DNA of 5,604 nucleotides from Planctomycetota bacterium. GTDB lineage: Bacteria > Planctomycetota > UBA11346. The stretch spans positions 1-5,604 of the forward strand of contig JACDGQ010000238.1 of NCBI GenBank assembly GCA_013821615.1. Direction: 5' to 3'. The notes beneath the pieces are model-generated. The model worked only from the letters and a program-made list of their open reading frames with translations, ran no database searches and had not been told where the DNA came from. This document shows positions 1 to 5,335 of this stretch, in pieces (position 1 is the first letter of the stretch; each line of letters starts with the position of its first letter). The position numbers and the translations under genes are program-made.

Positions 1-597
1 GGCGACCAGGGCGCGGCGCAGCAGGCGGGTGGTGGAGTCGGCCTCGCCCTGCACCGACTCGACCTCGGCCAGGCGCTGCTCGAGGCGCTGGTTGGCGCCG
101 AGCAGGCGCTGGTATTCGCTGGTGGCGTCGCCCTCCAGGCGCTTGATCAGCGCGGTCTTCTCCTGCACCTCAAGCTCGAGCTGGTGCAGGCGCTGCTCGA
201 GCCCGGTCGCGCTGGCGCGGCCCACAGCGGCCGTGGGTGCAGCTGCGCTTGGCGGCGTGGGCAGGCGCTCCAGCGCCGCATGGGCGGCGAGTCGCGGCGG
301 GCCATCGAGATGGGCGGTGTCGACGACCACGCCGGTGTGGGTGGTGGAGTCCTTGCCGCGCCCCATCGCCGTGTAGATGTCCGACAGCACCGCCGCGATC
401 TGGTCGACCTCGTGCAGCAGCGAGTTGCCGGGCGGCGGGGTGATGTCGGAGGGGTCGATGGCGACGGTCGGCTCACTGCTGCGCGCGCTGCTGCGGACGG
501 CAGGACCACGGGCGGGTGGGCGTCCGGGCTCAGCACCGGCGGCCGCGGGGTGGGCGGGCTCGCCGGGCAGGGTGCGGCTGGGGTCGTCGAGACTCAT
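1..597 (-). CDS. Unrecognised coiled-coil protein, 5' part only (runs off the left edge)
   Basis: An open frame runs leftward from ATG 597-595 for 199 codons without a stop and leaves the window at base 1. The start is supported by GGGGAG at 612-607, nine bases upstream, and by a promoter-like pair further up. The N-terminus begins MSLDDPSRTLPGEP and is rich in Pro, Ala and Arg to about residue 57, so it is probably disordered. A more ordered stretch around residues 58-100 contains LLHEVDQIAAVLSDIYTAMG. After another Pro/Ala linker (about 110-130), residues 133-181 show heptad-like Leu/Glu/Gln/Arg spacing (LEQRLHQLELEVQEK, then NQRLEQRLAEVE), typical of a coiled coil. No signal peptide or membrane segment is visible. 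I do not recognise the family; the remainder of the gene could hold an enzymatic or signalling domain. It is divergent from the TPR-zincin gene. Confidence 0.8.
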   Translation of the reverse strand, partial: MSLDDPSRTLPGEPAHPAAAGAEPGRPPARGPAVRSSARSSEPTVAIDPSDITPPPGNSLLHEVDQIAAVLSDIYTAMGRGKDSTTHTGVVVDTAHLDGPPRLAAHAALERLPTPPSAAAPTAAVGRASATGLEQRLHQLELEVQEKTALIKRLEGDATSEYQRLLGANQRLEQRLAEVESVQGEADSTTRLLRRALVA

Positions 598-606
598 GGC
601 AGCGGG

Positions 607-612
607 CTCCCC
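607..612 (-). promoter_or_regulatory. Ribosome binding site of the coiled-coil gene
   Basis: On the minus strand GGGGAG lies nine bases before ATG 597. A second ATG at 614-612 is out of frame with the gene, so this site decides the start at 597. Confidence 0.6.
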
Positions 613-623
613 ATGGGGGCGGG

Positions 624-652
624 ATGAGACCGCGCACGGCGCAGCATTGCAA
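624..652 (-). promoter_or_regulatory. Candidate sigma70-type promoter for the leftward coiled-coil gene
   Basis: Reading the minus strand, TTGCAA (652-647) and TCTCAT (629-624) are separated by 17 bp. These match the -35 and -10 consensus at four positions each. Transcription would start near 617, giving a leader of about 20 bases that contains the GGGGAG ribosome site. In such GC-rich DNA these AT-containing hexamers stand out, but they are a pattern match only. Confidence 0.4.
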
Positions 653-676
653 GTGCTCGCTGGCGCTGCGTACCAC
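647..676 (+). promoter_or_regulatory. Weak candidate promoter for the rightward TPR-zincin gene
   Basis: The same palindromic TTGCAA (647-652) followed by TACCAC (671-676) with an 18-bp spacer could act as -35 and -10 for the plus strand. The -10 matches only three consensus positions. The gene's ATG lies about 45 bases beyond the predicted start. Confidence 0.2.
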
Positions 677-727
677 CCTGGGCCCAGCTCGCGCTTTGCG
701 CCGGGCGATTCCCGCCACGCTGGCGCC

Positions 728-1372
728 ATGAGCGCAGCCGACGAACCCGACGCCGACGACGATGAGGCCGCCGATCCCATCGACGCCGATCTCGCCGCGC
801 GCCTGGGTGCCCTGTGGGAAGCCTACCGCAGCGACGACGCCGCCACCGCCGTGCAGCTCGGGCGCGAACTGGTGCGCCAGCACCCGTCCAATGGCGAGGC
901 GTGGTTCTGGCTCGGCTGCAGCCTCGAGCGCGAGGGCGCCTACCAGGCCGCCGACCGCTGCTTCGTGCGCGCCGCCAAGGCCGCGCAGGATGCGCAGGGC
1001 ATGCCCTTCCGCGTCGGCTGGCGGCAGTTCCAGCAGGCCGTGACGGTCGCCGGCGACGCCCTGCCCGCCCCGCTGCGGGCCGCGCTCGAGGAGGTCACCC
1101 TGGTGCTCGCCGACTACGCCGAGGCCGCGCTGCTCGAGGGCTTCGACGAGCCTGAACTGCTCGGCCTGTTCGTCGGCAACGAGCGCGGCGACCGCGACGA
1201 ACCCGGCACCCCGCAGATCTCGGCGCGCATCCACCTCTTCCGCCGCGCCCACGAGCACGCGTGCAGCTCGCGCCGCGAATTCACCGAGGAGATCCGCCAG
1301 ACGCTGTGGCACGAGCTGGGGCATTACCTCGGGTATGACGAGGGGGAATTGGAGGAGTTGGGGAGGGGGTAG
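728..1372 (+). CDS. TPR-containing minimal zincin (putative Zn metallopeptidase, DUF1025/PF06262-like)
   Basis: The predicted protein has 214 residues. Its first 22 residues are strongly acidic (MSAADEPDADDDEAADPID). Residues about 24-90 form helical tetratricopeptide-like repeats; the clearest unit has W59, L62, G63 and the pattern YQAADRCFVRAAKAA. The C-terminus carries HELGHYLGYDE, an HExxHxxGxxE zinc-protease signature with H195 and H199 as probable zinc ligands and E196 as catalytic base; G202 and D204/E205 follow. This resembles the small MMP-like zincins of PF06262 (COG3824), which end soon after the motif, and this protein ends nine residues after E205. No signal peptide is visible, so it is probably cytoplasmic. 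The substrate is unknown. The start at 728 was chosen because the upstream in-frame region would overlap the divergent gene and its promoter. No convincing Shine-Dalgarno precedes it, so the message may be leaderless or weakly initiated. Confidence 0.85.
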   Translation: MSAADEPDADDDEAADPIDADLAARLGALWEAYRSDDAATAVQLGRELVRQHPSNGEAWFWLGCSLEREGAYQAADRCFVRAAKAAQDAQGMPFRVGWRQFQQAVTVAGDALPAPLRAALEEVTLVLADYAEAALLEGFDEPELLGLFVGNERGDRDEPGTPQISARIHLFRRAHEHACSSRREFTEEIRQTLWHELGHYLGYDEGELEELGRG

Positions 1373-1390
1373 CGTGCCTGCGGCGCGCAG

Positions 1391-1493
1391 ACCCGAGACC
1401 CGAGTCGCGAGACGCGAGATTCTGGTATTAGGTTGAAACCGCGGGCCTCGATGCGAAGCGCGAGTACAGAATCTCGTGTCTCGTGTCTCGTGT
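1391..1493. repeat. Inverted repeat made of 7-bp units between convergent genes; possible bidirectional terminator
   Basis: The left arm (1391-1424) is four heptads, ACCCGAG, ACCCGAG, TCGCGAG and ACGCGAG, followed by ATTCTG. The right arm (1467-1493) is CAGAAT followed by three identical CTCGTGT heptads, which read ACACGAG on the other strand. Units 1398-1424 and 1467-1493 pair over 27 positions, with two mismatches and two G-U wobbles in a plus-strand transcript. The loop is 42 bases and contains GGTTGAAACC. The element starts 18 bases after the zincin stop and ends 18 bases before the esterase stop. It is therefore placed to end transcription from both sides, although there is no T-run. A dispersed genomic repeat is the alternative. 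Confidence 0.7.
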
Positions 1494-1511
1494 CAGCGAC
1501 GCGCAGCTCCG

Positions 1512-2243
1512 CTACGGCACGAACGCCTGGTGGTGGAACTCCAGGGCCTCGACCACGTGCTGGTCCCAGTACTCCCAGTTGTGGGCGCCGGGGTATTCCT
1601 GGTAGAAGTGGGGGAAGTCGAGCTTCACCAGGTGGGCATGCAGGGCGCGGTTGGCGGTCAGGGTGAAGTCCTCGGTGCCGCAATCGAAGCGCACGCGCGG
1701 CCTCGGGCCGGGCCGTGCAGCGAGGGCGAAGATGTCGTCCGCTGGCGCCAGGGCATCGCCGAAGAGCAGCGGGAATTCCTCGGGGAAGCCCTTGTCGGCG
1801 ACCATCTTCGCGACGTCGGCGGCGCTGGAGTGCGCGGTCACCGAGCCGAACAGCAGCGGGTGCTTGAGAGCGAGCTTGAGCGCGCCGTAGCCGCCCATCG
1901 ACAGGCCGCCGATGCCGCGCATCTGCACACGTGCATCGGTGCGGAAGGTGCGGTCGATGTAGGCCACGGTCTCGAGGATGTGGGTCTCATGACGGGCGCG
2001 CGGCGCGCGCACCGCGTCGCTGTACCAGCCGCGGCCGCCGTCGGGCATCACCACCATGATGCCGAAGCGGTCGGCGTAGCGCTCGATCGAGCTGCGCCTG
2101 GTCCACGCGCTGTGGTCGTCGGACAGGCCGTGCAGCTGGTAGACCACCGGCAGCGGTCCGGCCGGCTTCTCCGGCAGCACCACGCGCAGCGCGGTCATCT
2201 TGCCGAGGGCGTCGCTGAAGCGGTCGATGTGCAGGATGGCCAT
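1512..2243 (-). CDS. Esterase D / S-formylglutathione hydrolase-type serine hydrolase
   Basis: The predicted protein has 243 residues with the alpha/beta-hydrolase fold of the 'putative esterase' family (PF00756), which includes esterase D, S-formylglutathione hydrolases and related acyl-esterases. An oxyanion-region LHGL lies at residues 37-40. The nucleophile elbow GLSMGG (113-118) gives Ser115. The CGTEDF segment gives Asp192, and GAHNWEYWD gives His221, completing a Ser-Asp-His triad in the expected order and spacing. No signal peptide is visible, so it is probably cytoplasmic. The start at 2243 (MAILHIDRF) is preferred over an ATG 48 bases upstream because GGAG at 2256-2253 sits nine bases before it and the upstream extension is Pro-rich and unlike the family. 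The true substrate cannot be told. No formaldehyde-detoxification partner gene (such as glutathione-dependent dehydrogenase) is adjacent. The gene lies downstream of valS on the same strand but beyond a terminator candidate. Confidence 0.9.
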   Translation of the reverse strand: MAILHIDRFSDALGKMTALRVVLPEKPAGPLPVVYQLHGLSDDHSAWTRRSSIERYADRFGIMVVMPDGGRGWYSDAVRAPRARHETHILETVAYIDRTFRTDARVQMRGIGGLSMGGYGALKLALKHPLLFGSVTAHSSAADVAKMVADKGFPEEFPLLFGDALAPADDIFALAARPGPRPRVRFDCGTEDFTLTANRALHAHLVKLDFPHFYQEYPGAHNWEYWDQHVVEALEFHHQAFVP

Positions 2244-2252
2244 GGGGGTGGG

Positions 2253-2256
2253 CTCC
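2253..2256 (-). promoter_or_regulatory. Ribosome binding site of the esterase gene
   Basis: GGAG on the minus strand with a nine-base spacer to ATG 2243. It decides the start against the longer in-frame alternative at 2291. Confidence 0.55.
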
Positions 2257-2272
2257 AGCGTGGATGGTCCCG

Positions 2273-2340
2273 GCCCATGTGGGAGGAGCAACGGTCAGGA
2301 CAGGAGGTGAGAGCCCATGCGGTGAGACAGCGGCATGGGC
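2273..2340. repeat. Three GCCCATG copies, including an 8-bp perfect inverted repeat, upstream of the esterase gene
   Basis: GCCCATG occurs at 2273-2279 and 2313-2319, and inverted (CATGGGC) at 2334-2340. The last two are part of a perfect inverted repeat, GCCCATGC (2313-2320) and GCATGGGC (2333-2340), with a 12-base centre. They lie 30-97 bases upstream of the esterase ATG, where an operator or a transcript hairpin would be expected. No clear -35/-10 pair could be assigned nearby. The function is unknown. Confidence 0.4.
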
Positions 2341-2384
2341 GGTGGTTTCGCAACGGTAGGGACCGGCAGATTCCCGGAACTAGA

Positions 2385-2409
2385 ATCGCGAGCGCCAACG
2401 GCTCGCGAT
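2385..2409 (-). terminator. Candidate intrinsic terminator of valS
   Basis: ATCGCGAGC (2385-2393) and GCTCGCGAT (2401-2409) are perfectly complementary over 9 bp around a 7-base loop. On the minus strand the stem begins 23 bases after the valS stop codon (2435-2433) and is followed by TCTAGTT, a modestly T-rich tail. Position and shape fit a Rho-independent terminator, but the U tract is interrupted. Confidence 0.55.
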
Positions 2410-2432
2410 GGTTGCTGCAATTCCCGCCGCCC

Positions 2433-5156
2433 TCACAACCCCGCCAACGTCTCCCGCAGATTGCCCAGCTCGACGCGCTCCTTCGCCAGCAACTCGCGCG
2501 TCTCCTCGACCTGCTGGGCCGGCGCACGCGCGATATAATCGGCGTTGCCCAGGCGGCCCTCCTTGCCGGCGATGCTCTTCTCGGTGGCGGCGCTGCGCTT
2601 GGCGAGCTGGTCCTTGAGTTTCGCGAGGTCGACCACCCCGGCGAGCGGCACGTGGATCTTGAGCTCGCCGACCACGGTGGTGACCGCACCGACCGGCTTG
2701 GCCGCGCCCACGGCGATGGCCAGGTCGCTGAGATTGGCGCGATCGATCAGGAACGCGCGCTCGCCCTCCAGCGCCTGCGCCCGCGCCGCACCCGGCGTCG
2801 CGATGGTCGCCCCCAGCGCCACGCCGTCGGCGAGGCTGACCAGGTTGCGCACGTTGCGGATGGCGCTGACCACCGCCTGCAGTTCAGCCATCGCGGGTGC
2901 CGCGCCGGCGACCTGCAGCGCCGCCTCCGGCAGCGGCCAGGGCTGCAACATCAGAAACCGCCCGGGCTGCCAGGCCGCGCCGCCGGTCACCGTCTGCAGG
3001 GTCTGCCAGAGGTGCTCGGTGATGAACGGCATGCCCGGGTGCAACAGGCGCAGCACGCCATCGAAGCAGTGCGCGAGCACCGCGGTGGCGTTGGCCGCAG
3101 CGACGCCGCCGGCCTTGAACTGGTGCTTGGCCCACTCCAGGTACCAGTCGCAGAGTTCGTCGCGGAAGAAGCGGTAGGCGGTGTTGGCGTAGTCGTTGTA
3201 GCGGAAGCTCGCGAGCGCCGCGGTGCATTCCCCGACCGCGCCCTGCAGGCGGTCGAGGATCCAGCGCTCGGGCAGCCCCAGCCCCTGGAGCGCTGCGATC
3301 GCCGCCGCATCCGGCACCCCCGCCAGCGGCCGCTCCGCCAGGTTCATCAGCAGGAACCGCCCGGCGTTCCACACCTTGTTGGCGAAGTTGCGCCCGGTCT
3401 CGAACTTCACCGGGCTGAGCTTGAGGTCCTGCCCCTCGGTGGTCATGTCGAGCAGCGTGTAGCGCACCGCGTCCGCGCCGTAGCCGGCGCACTGGTAGTC
3501 CTTGCCCAGGTAGTTCTGAGTGCCGCCCTCGATCATGATGATCGGGTTGATGCCGTTGCCCTTGGCCTTGGACATCTTCTCGCCGTTCTCGTCGTTGACC
3601 GTGCCGTGGATGTAGACGTCGCTGAACGGCCGCGTGCCGAGCGTGAACAGCGAGGTCATGACCATGCGCGCGACCCAGAAGAAGATGATGCCGCGGTCGG
3701 TGACCAGGGTCGAGGTCGGGAAGTAGCGCGCGAGCTCGGGCGTGCGGTCCGGCCAACCCAGCGTCGAGTACGGCCACAGCGCCGACGAGAACCAAGTGTC
3801 GAGGACGTCGGGATCCTGGGTGAGCGCGGCCGCGCCGCAGTGCGCGCAGGCGGTGGGGTCCTCGAGGCCGACCGTGACCTGCGCGCAGGTGCCGCAGTGC
3901 CAGGCGGGGATGCGGTGGCCCCACCAGATCTGGCGCGAGATGCACCAGTCGCGGACGTTGTCGAGCCACTGCTCGTAGACCTTGCCCCAGCGCTCGGGAT
4001 GGAAGTGGAGCCGCCCCTCGCGGGTCTCCTTGACCGCGCGTTCGGCGAGCGGCGCCATCTTCACGAACCACTGCTCGGTGACCATCGGCTCGATCGGCTC
4101 ACCGGAGCGCTCGCTGTGGCCGACAGCGTGGGTGATCTCGGTGCGGCCTTGCAGCACGCCGCTGTGTTCGAAGGCGATGAGCAGCGCCTTGCGGCAGGCG
4201 AAGCGGTCCTGCCCCGCGTAGCCCGTGGCCTCCGCGGTCATGGTGCCGTCGAAGCCGATGACGCGCACCAGCGGCAGGCCGTGGCGCTTGCCGACCTCGT
4301 AGTCGTTGGGGTCATGGGCGGGCGTGATCTTGACCGCGCCGGTGCCCTTCTCGGGATCGGCGTGCTCGTCGCCGACGATCGGTATCAGCCGCCCGACGAT
4401 GGGCAGGGTGACGGTGCGGCCGATCAGCGCCTGGTAGCGCGGATCGGCGGGATTCACCGCGACCGCGGTGTCGCCGAAGAAGGTCTCGGGGCGCGTGGTC
4501 TCGACGTCGATGTGGCCGCTGCCGTCGCTGAGCGGATAGCGCAGCTTCCACAGGAAGCCGGGCTTGTCCTTCATGTCGACCTCGTCGTCCGACAGCGCCG
4601 TCTTCAGCACCGGCGACCAGTTGACCATGCGCGTGCCGCGGTAGATCAGGCCCTTCTCGAACAGCGCGACGAACATCGTGCGCACCGCGCGCGACAGCCC
4701 GTCGTCCATGGTGAAGCGCTCGCGCGACCAGTCGCACGACGAACCGAGTTTGCGCAGCTGATTGACGATCTGCCCGCCGGACTGCTCCTTCCACGCCCAC
4801 ACCCGCGCCAGGAATTCGTCGCGCGGCGTGCTCTCTTTGCGCTTGCCCTCCTTCTCGAGCAGCTTCGCGACGACCGCCTCGGTGGCGATGCCGGCGTGGT
4901 CGGTGCCCGGCTGCCACAAGGTGTCGTGGCCCTGCATGCGCCGCCAGCGGATCAGGGTGTCCTGCAGGGTGTTGTTGAGCGCGTGCCCCATGTGCAGCAC
5001 GCCGGTGACGTTGGGCGGCGGGATGGCGATGGTGTAGCTGGGCAGCCCCGCGCGCTTGCCGGCGCCGGCCTTGAAGCAGCCACCCTTTTCCCAGCGCTCG
5101 TAGACCTCGGGCTCGACGGTCTTGGCTTCGTAGGACTTGGGGAGCTCGAGGGTCAT
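2433..5156 (-). CDS. valS: Valyl-tRNA synthetase (class Ia)
   Basis: The enzyme joins valine to tRNA-Val using ATP, and its CP1 domain edits mischarged threonine. The protein has 907 residues and is complete. The Rossmann HIGH motif is HMGH at 55-58, in PPPNVTGVLHMGH. The CP1 editing domain includes TTRPETFFGDTAVAV (about 220-234) and KITPAHDPNDYEVG (about 276-289). RDWCISRQIWWGHRIPAW (402-419) leads into C421, C424, C437 and C440, a zinc-knuckle-like insert. The KMSKS loop reads KMSKA (527-531). It is followed by an extra segment at about 544-558 before YGADAVRYTLL. The anticodon-binding helical domain follows (about 625-740), and a Lys/Glu-rich C-terminal coiled coil occupies about 840-905. 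The start at 5156 follows AGGA at 5167-5164 with a seven-base spacer. The four cysteines are absent from E. coli ValRS as I recall it, and the Ala in KMSKA is a departure from consensus. The upstream leader suggests attenuation by valine supply. Confidence 0.98.
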   Translation of the reverse strand: MTLELPKSYEAKTVEPEVYERWEKGGCFKAGAGKRAGLPSYTIAIPPPNVTGVLHMGHALNNTLQDTLIRWRRMQGHDTLWQPGTDHAGIATEAVVAKLLEKEGKRKESTPRDEFLARVWAWKEQSGGQIVNQLRKLGSSCDWSRERFTMDDGLSRAVRTMFVALFEKGLIYRGTRMVNWSPVLKTALSDDEVDMKDKPGFLWKLRYPLSDGSGHIDVETTRPETFFGDTAVAVNPADPRYQALIGRTVTLPIVGRLIPIVGDEHADPEKGTGAVKITPAHDPNDYEVGKRHGLPLVRVIGFDGTMTAEATGYAGQDRFACRKALLIAFEHSGVLQGRTEITHAVGHSERSGEPIEPMVTEQWFVKMAPLAERAVKETREGRLHFHPERWGKVYEQWLDNVRDWCISRQIWWGHRIPAWHCGTCAQVTVGLEDPTACAHCGAAALTQDPDVLDTWFSSALWPYSTLGWPDRTPELARYFPTSTLVTDRGIIFFWVARMVMTSLFTLGTRPFSDVYIHGTVNDENGEKMSKAKGNGINPIIMIEGGTQNYLGKDYQCAGYGADAVRYTLLDMTTEGQDLKLSPVKFETGRNFANKVWNAGRFLLMNLAERPLAGVPDAAAIAALQGLGLPERWILDRLQGAVGECTAALASFRYNDYANTAYRFFRDELCDWYLEWAKHQFKAGGVAAANATAVLAHCFDGVLRLLHPGMPFITEHLWQTLQTVTGGAAWQPGRFLMLQPWPLPEAALQVAGAAPAMAELQAVVSAIRNVRNLVSLADGVALGATIATPGAARAQALEGERAFLIDRANLSDLAIAVGAAKPVGAVTTVVGELKIHVPLAGVVDLAKLKDQLAKRSAATEKSIAGKEGRLGNADYIARAPAQQVEETRELLAKERVELGNLRETLAGL

Positions 5157-5163
5157 AGGGGGT

Positions 5164-5167
5164 TCCT
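5164..5167 (-). promoter_or_regulatory. Ribosome binding site of valS
   Basis: AGGA on the minus strand, seven bases upstream of the valS ATG (5156). It lies downstream of the putative attenuator hairpin and is not part of its stem. Confidence 0.6.
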
Positions 5168-5188
5168 GGGAAGCGCTGGGATCATTGG

Positions 5189-5219
5189 AAACGCCGCGGG
5201 GCGGCCCGCAGGCCGCCCC
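5189..5219 (-). terminator. GC-rich hairpin in the valS leader: putative attenuator terminator
   Basis: On the minus strand GGGGCGGCC (5219-5211) and GGCCGCCCC (5206-5198) form a perfect 9-bp stem around a TGCG loop. Six bases later comes TTT (5191-5189). It lies between the Val-rich leader ORF and valS, 28 bases after the leader stop codon. The short U tract is weak for an intrinsic terminator. It could instead be the distal terminator of the gene ending at 5336, or only a structured leader. Its placement after a valine-codon run favours attenuation. Confidence 0.5.
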
Positions 5220-5241
5220 ATCCGGGAACGCGTGACCTGCG
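5207..5241 (-). promoter_or_regulatory. Putative antiterminator pairing in the valS leader
   Basis: CGCAGGUC (5241-5234) can pair with GGCCUGCG (5214-5207) over 8 bp with one G-U. This removes the upstream bases needed by the terminator stem 5219-5211/5206-5198, so the two folds exclude one another. The 5' arm starts seven bases after the leader stop codon. A ribosome held at the valine codons would leave it free, while one that reaches the stop would cover much of it. This is inferred from pairing by eye, without energy calculation. Confidence 0.35.
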
Positions 5242-5247
5242 TCGGGC

Positions 5248-5289
5248 TCAGCGGGGTGCGACCACGACGGGTACGGGGCGTTGCATCAT
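5248..5289 (-). CDS. Val-rich leader peptide of valS (putative attenuation peptide)
   Basis: A 13-codon ORF with two tandem ATG codons encodes MMQRPVPVVVAPR and ends in TGA (5250-5248), 91 bases before the valS ATG. Codons 6 and 8-10 are valine (GTA, then GTC, GTG, GTC). GTA should be a rare codon in DNA this GC-rich. A valine run directly upstream of valyl-tRNA synthetase, followed by a GC hairpin, is what a charged-tRNA-Val sensor would look like; E. coli pheST uses the same logic with phenylalanine codons. No Shine-Dalgarno precedes the ATG. The best promoter would start transcription within a few bases of it, so translation may be leaderless. The peptide itself probably has no function beyond being translated. 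It could be a chance ORF; conservation in relatives would decide. Confidence 0.5.
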   Translation of the reverse strand: MMQRPVPVVVAPR

Positions 5290-5296
5290 GCGCGGC

Positions 5297-5324
5297 ACGC
5301 TAGCGGGCTGCGCCCGACGTTCAA
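5297..5324 (-). promoter_or_regulatory. Candidate valS promoter
   Basis: On the minus strand TTGAAC (5324-5319) and TAGCGT (5302-5297) are separated by 16 bp. The -35 matches the sigma70 consensus well (TTGA then C at the last place), and the -10 has T, A and final T in place. The start point would fall at about 5291-5288, at or just before the leader-peptide ATG (5289). The promoter begins 11 bases after the stop codon of the upstream gene, which suggests valS has its own promoter. Confidence 0.4.
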
Positions 5325-5335
5325 GGCGACCCGAC

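Noticed and set aside
377..727. Upstream in-frame extension of the TPR-zincin gene
   Set aside because: It would overlap the divergent coiled-coil gene and its promoter region, and the translation (Gly/Ala/Ser/Arg-rich) looks non-coding. The start at 728 gives a normal acidic N-terminus.
530..1324. A 264-codon minus-strand frame opposite the zincin gene
   Set aside because: It is antisense to the TPR-zincin coding region. The plus strand shows TPR and HExxH motifs and this one shows none.
1378..1390. Small hairpin CTGCG-GCG-CGCAG just after the zincin stop
   Set aside because: A 5-bp stem with no T-run is too weak to call as a terminator; the larger heptad inverted repeat beside it is the better candidate.
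2244..2291. Longer esterase start at 2291
   Set aside because: The extension MLLPHGPGPSTLEPTP is Pro-rich and unlike the family, and the GGAG site at 2256-2253 points to the ATG at 2243.
2303..2325. A strong Shine-Dalgarno-like GGAGGTGA on the plus strand before ATG 2317
   Set aside because: The ATG is followed by CGG and then TGA, so no protein is made. It is probably coincidental, or part of the inverted repeat region.
2884..4071. A 395-codon minus-strand frame inside valS
   Set aside because: It is a shifted-frame shadow of valS with Arg/Pro/Ala/His-rich composition and no motif.
1476..5303. A 1275-codon open frame on the plus strand, antisense to both the esterase and valS
   Set aside because: It is in codon-on-codon register with both genes, so its stops would require TTA, CTA or TCA codons in them, which are rare in GC-rich genes. 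Its protein is low-complexity (V, A, D, R, H-rich) with no family features, while the minus strand encodes clear ValRS and esterase motifs.
5240..5319. Inverted repeat CGTCGGGC (5240-5247) / GCCCGACG (5312-5319) flanking the valS leader ORF
   Set aside because: The distal arm lies inside the candidate promoter, upstream of the predicted transcript start, so it would not form an RNA hairpin. An 8-bp match over a 64-base spacer is expected by chance in GC-rich DNA.
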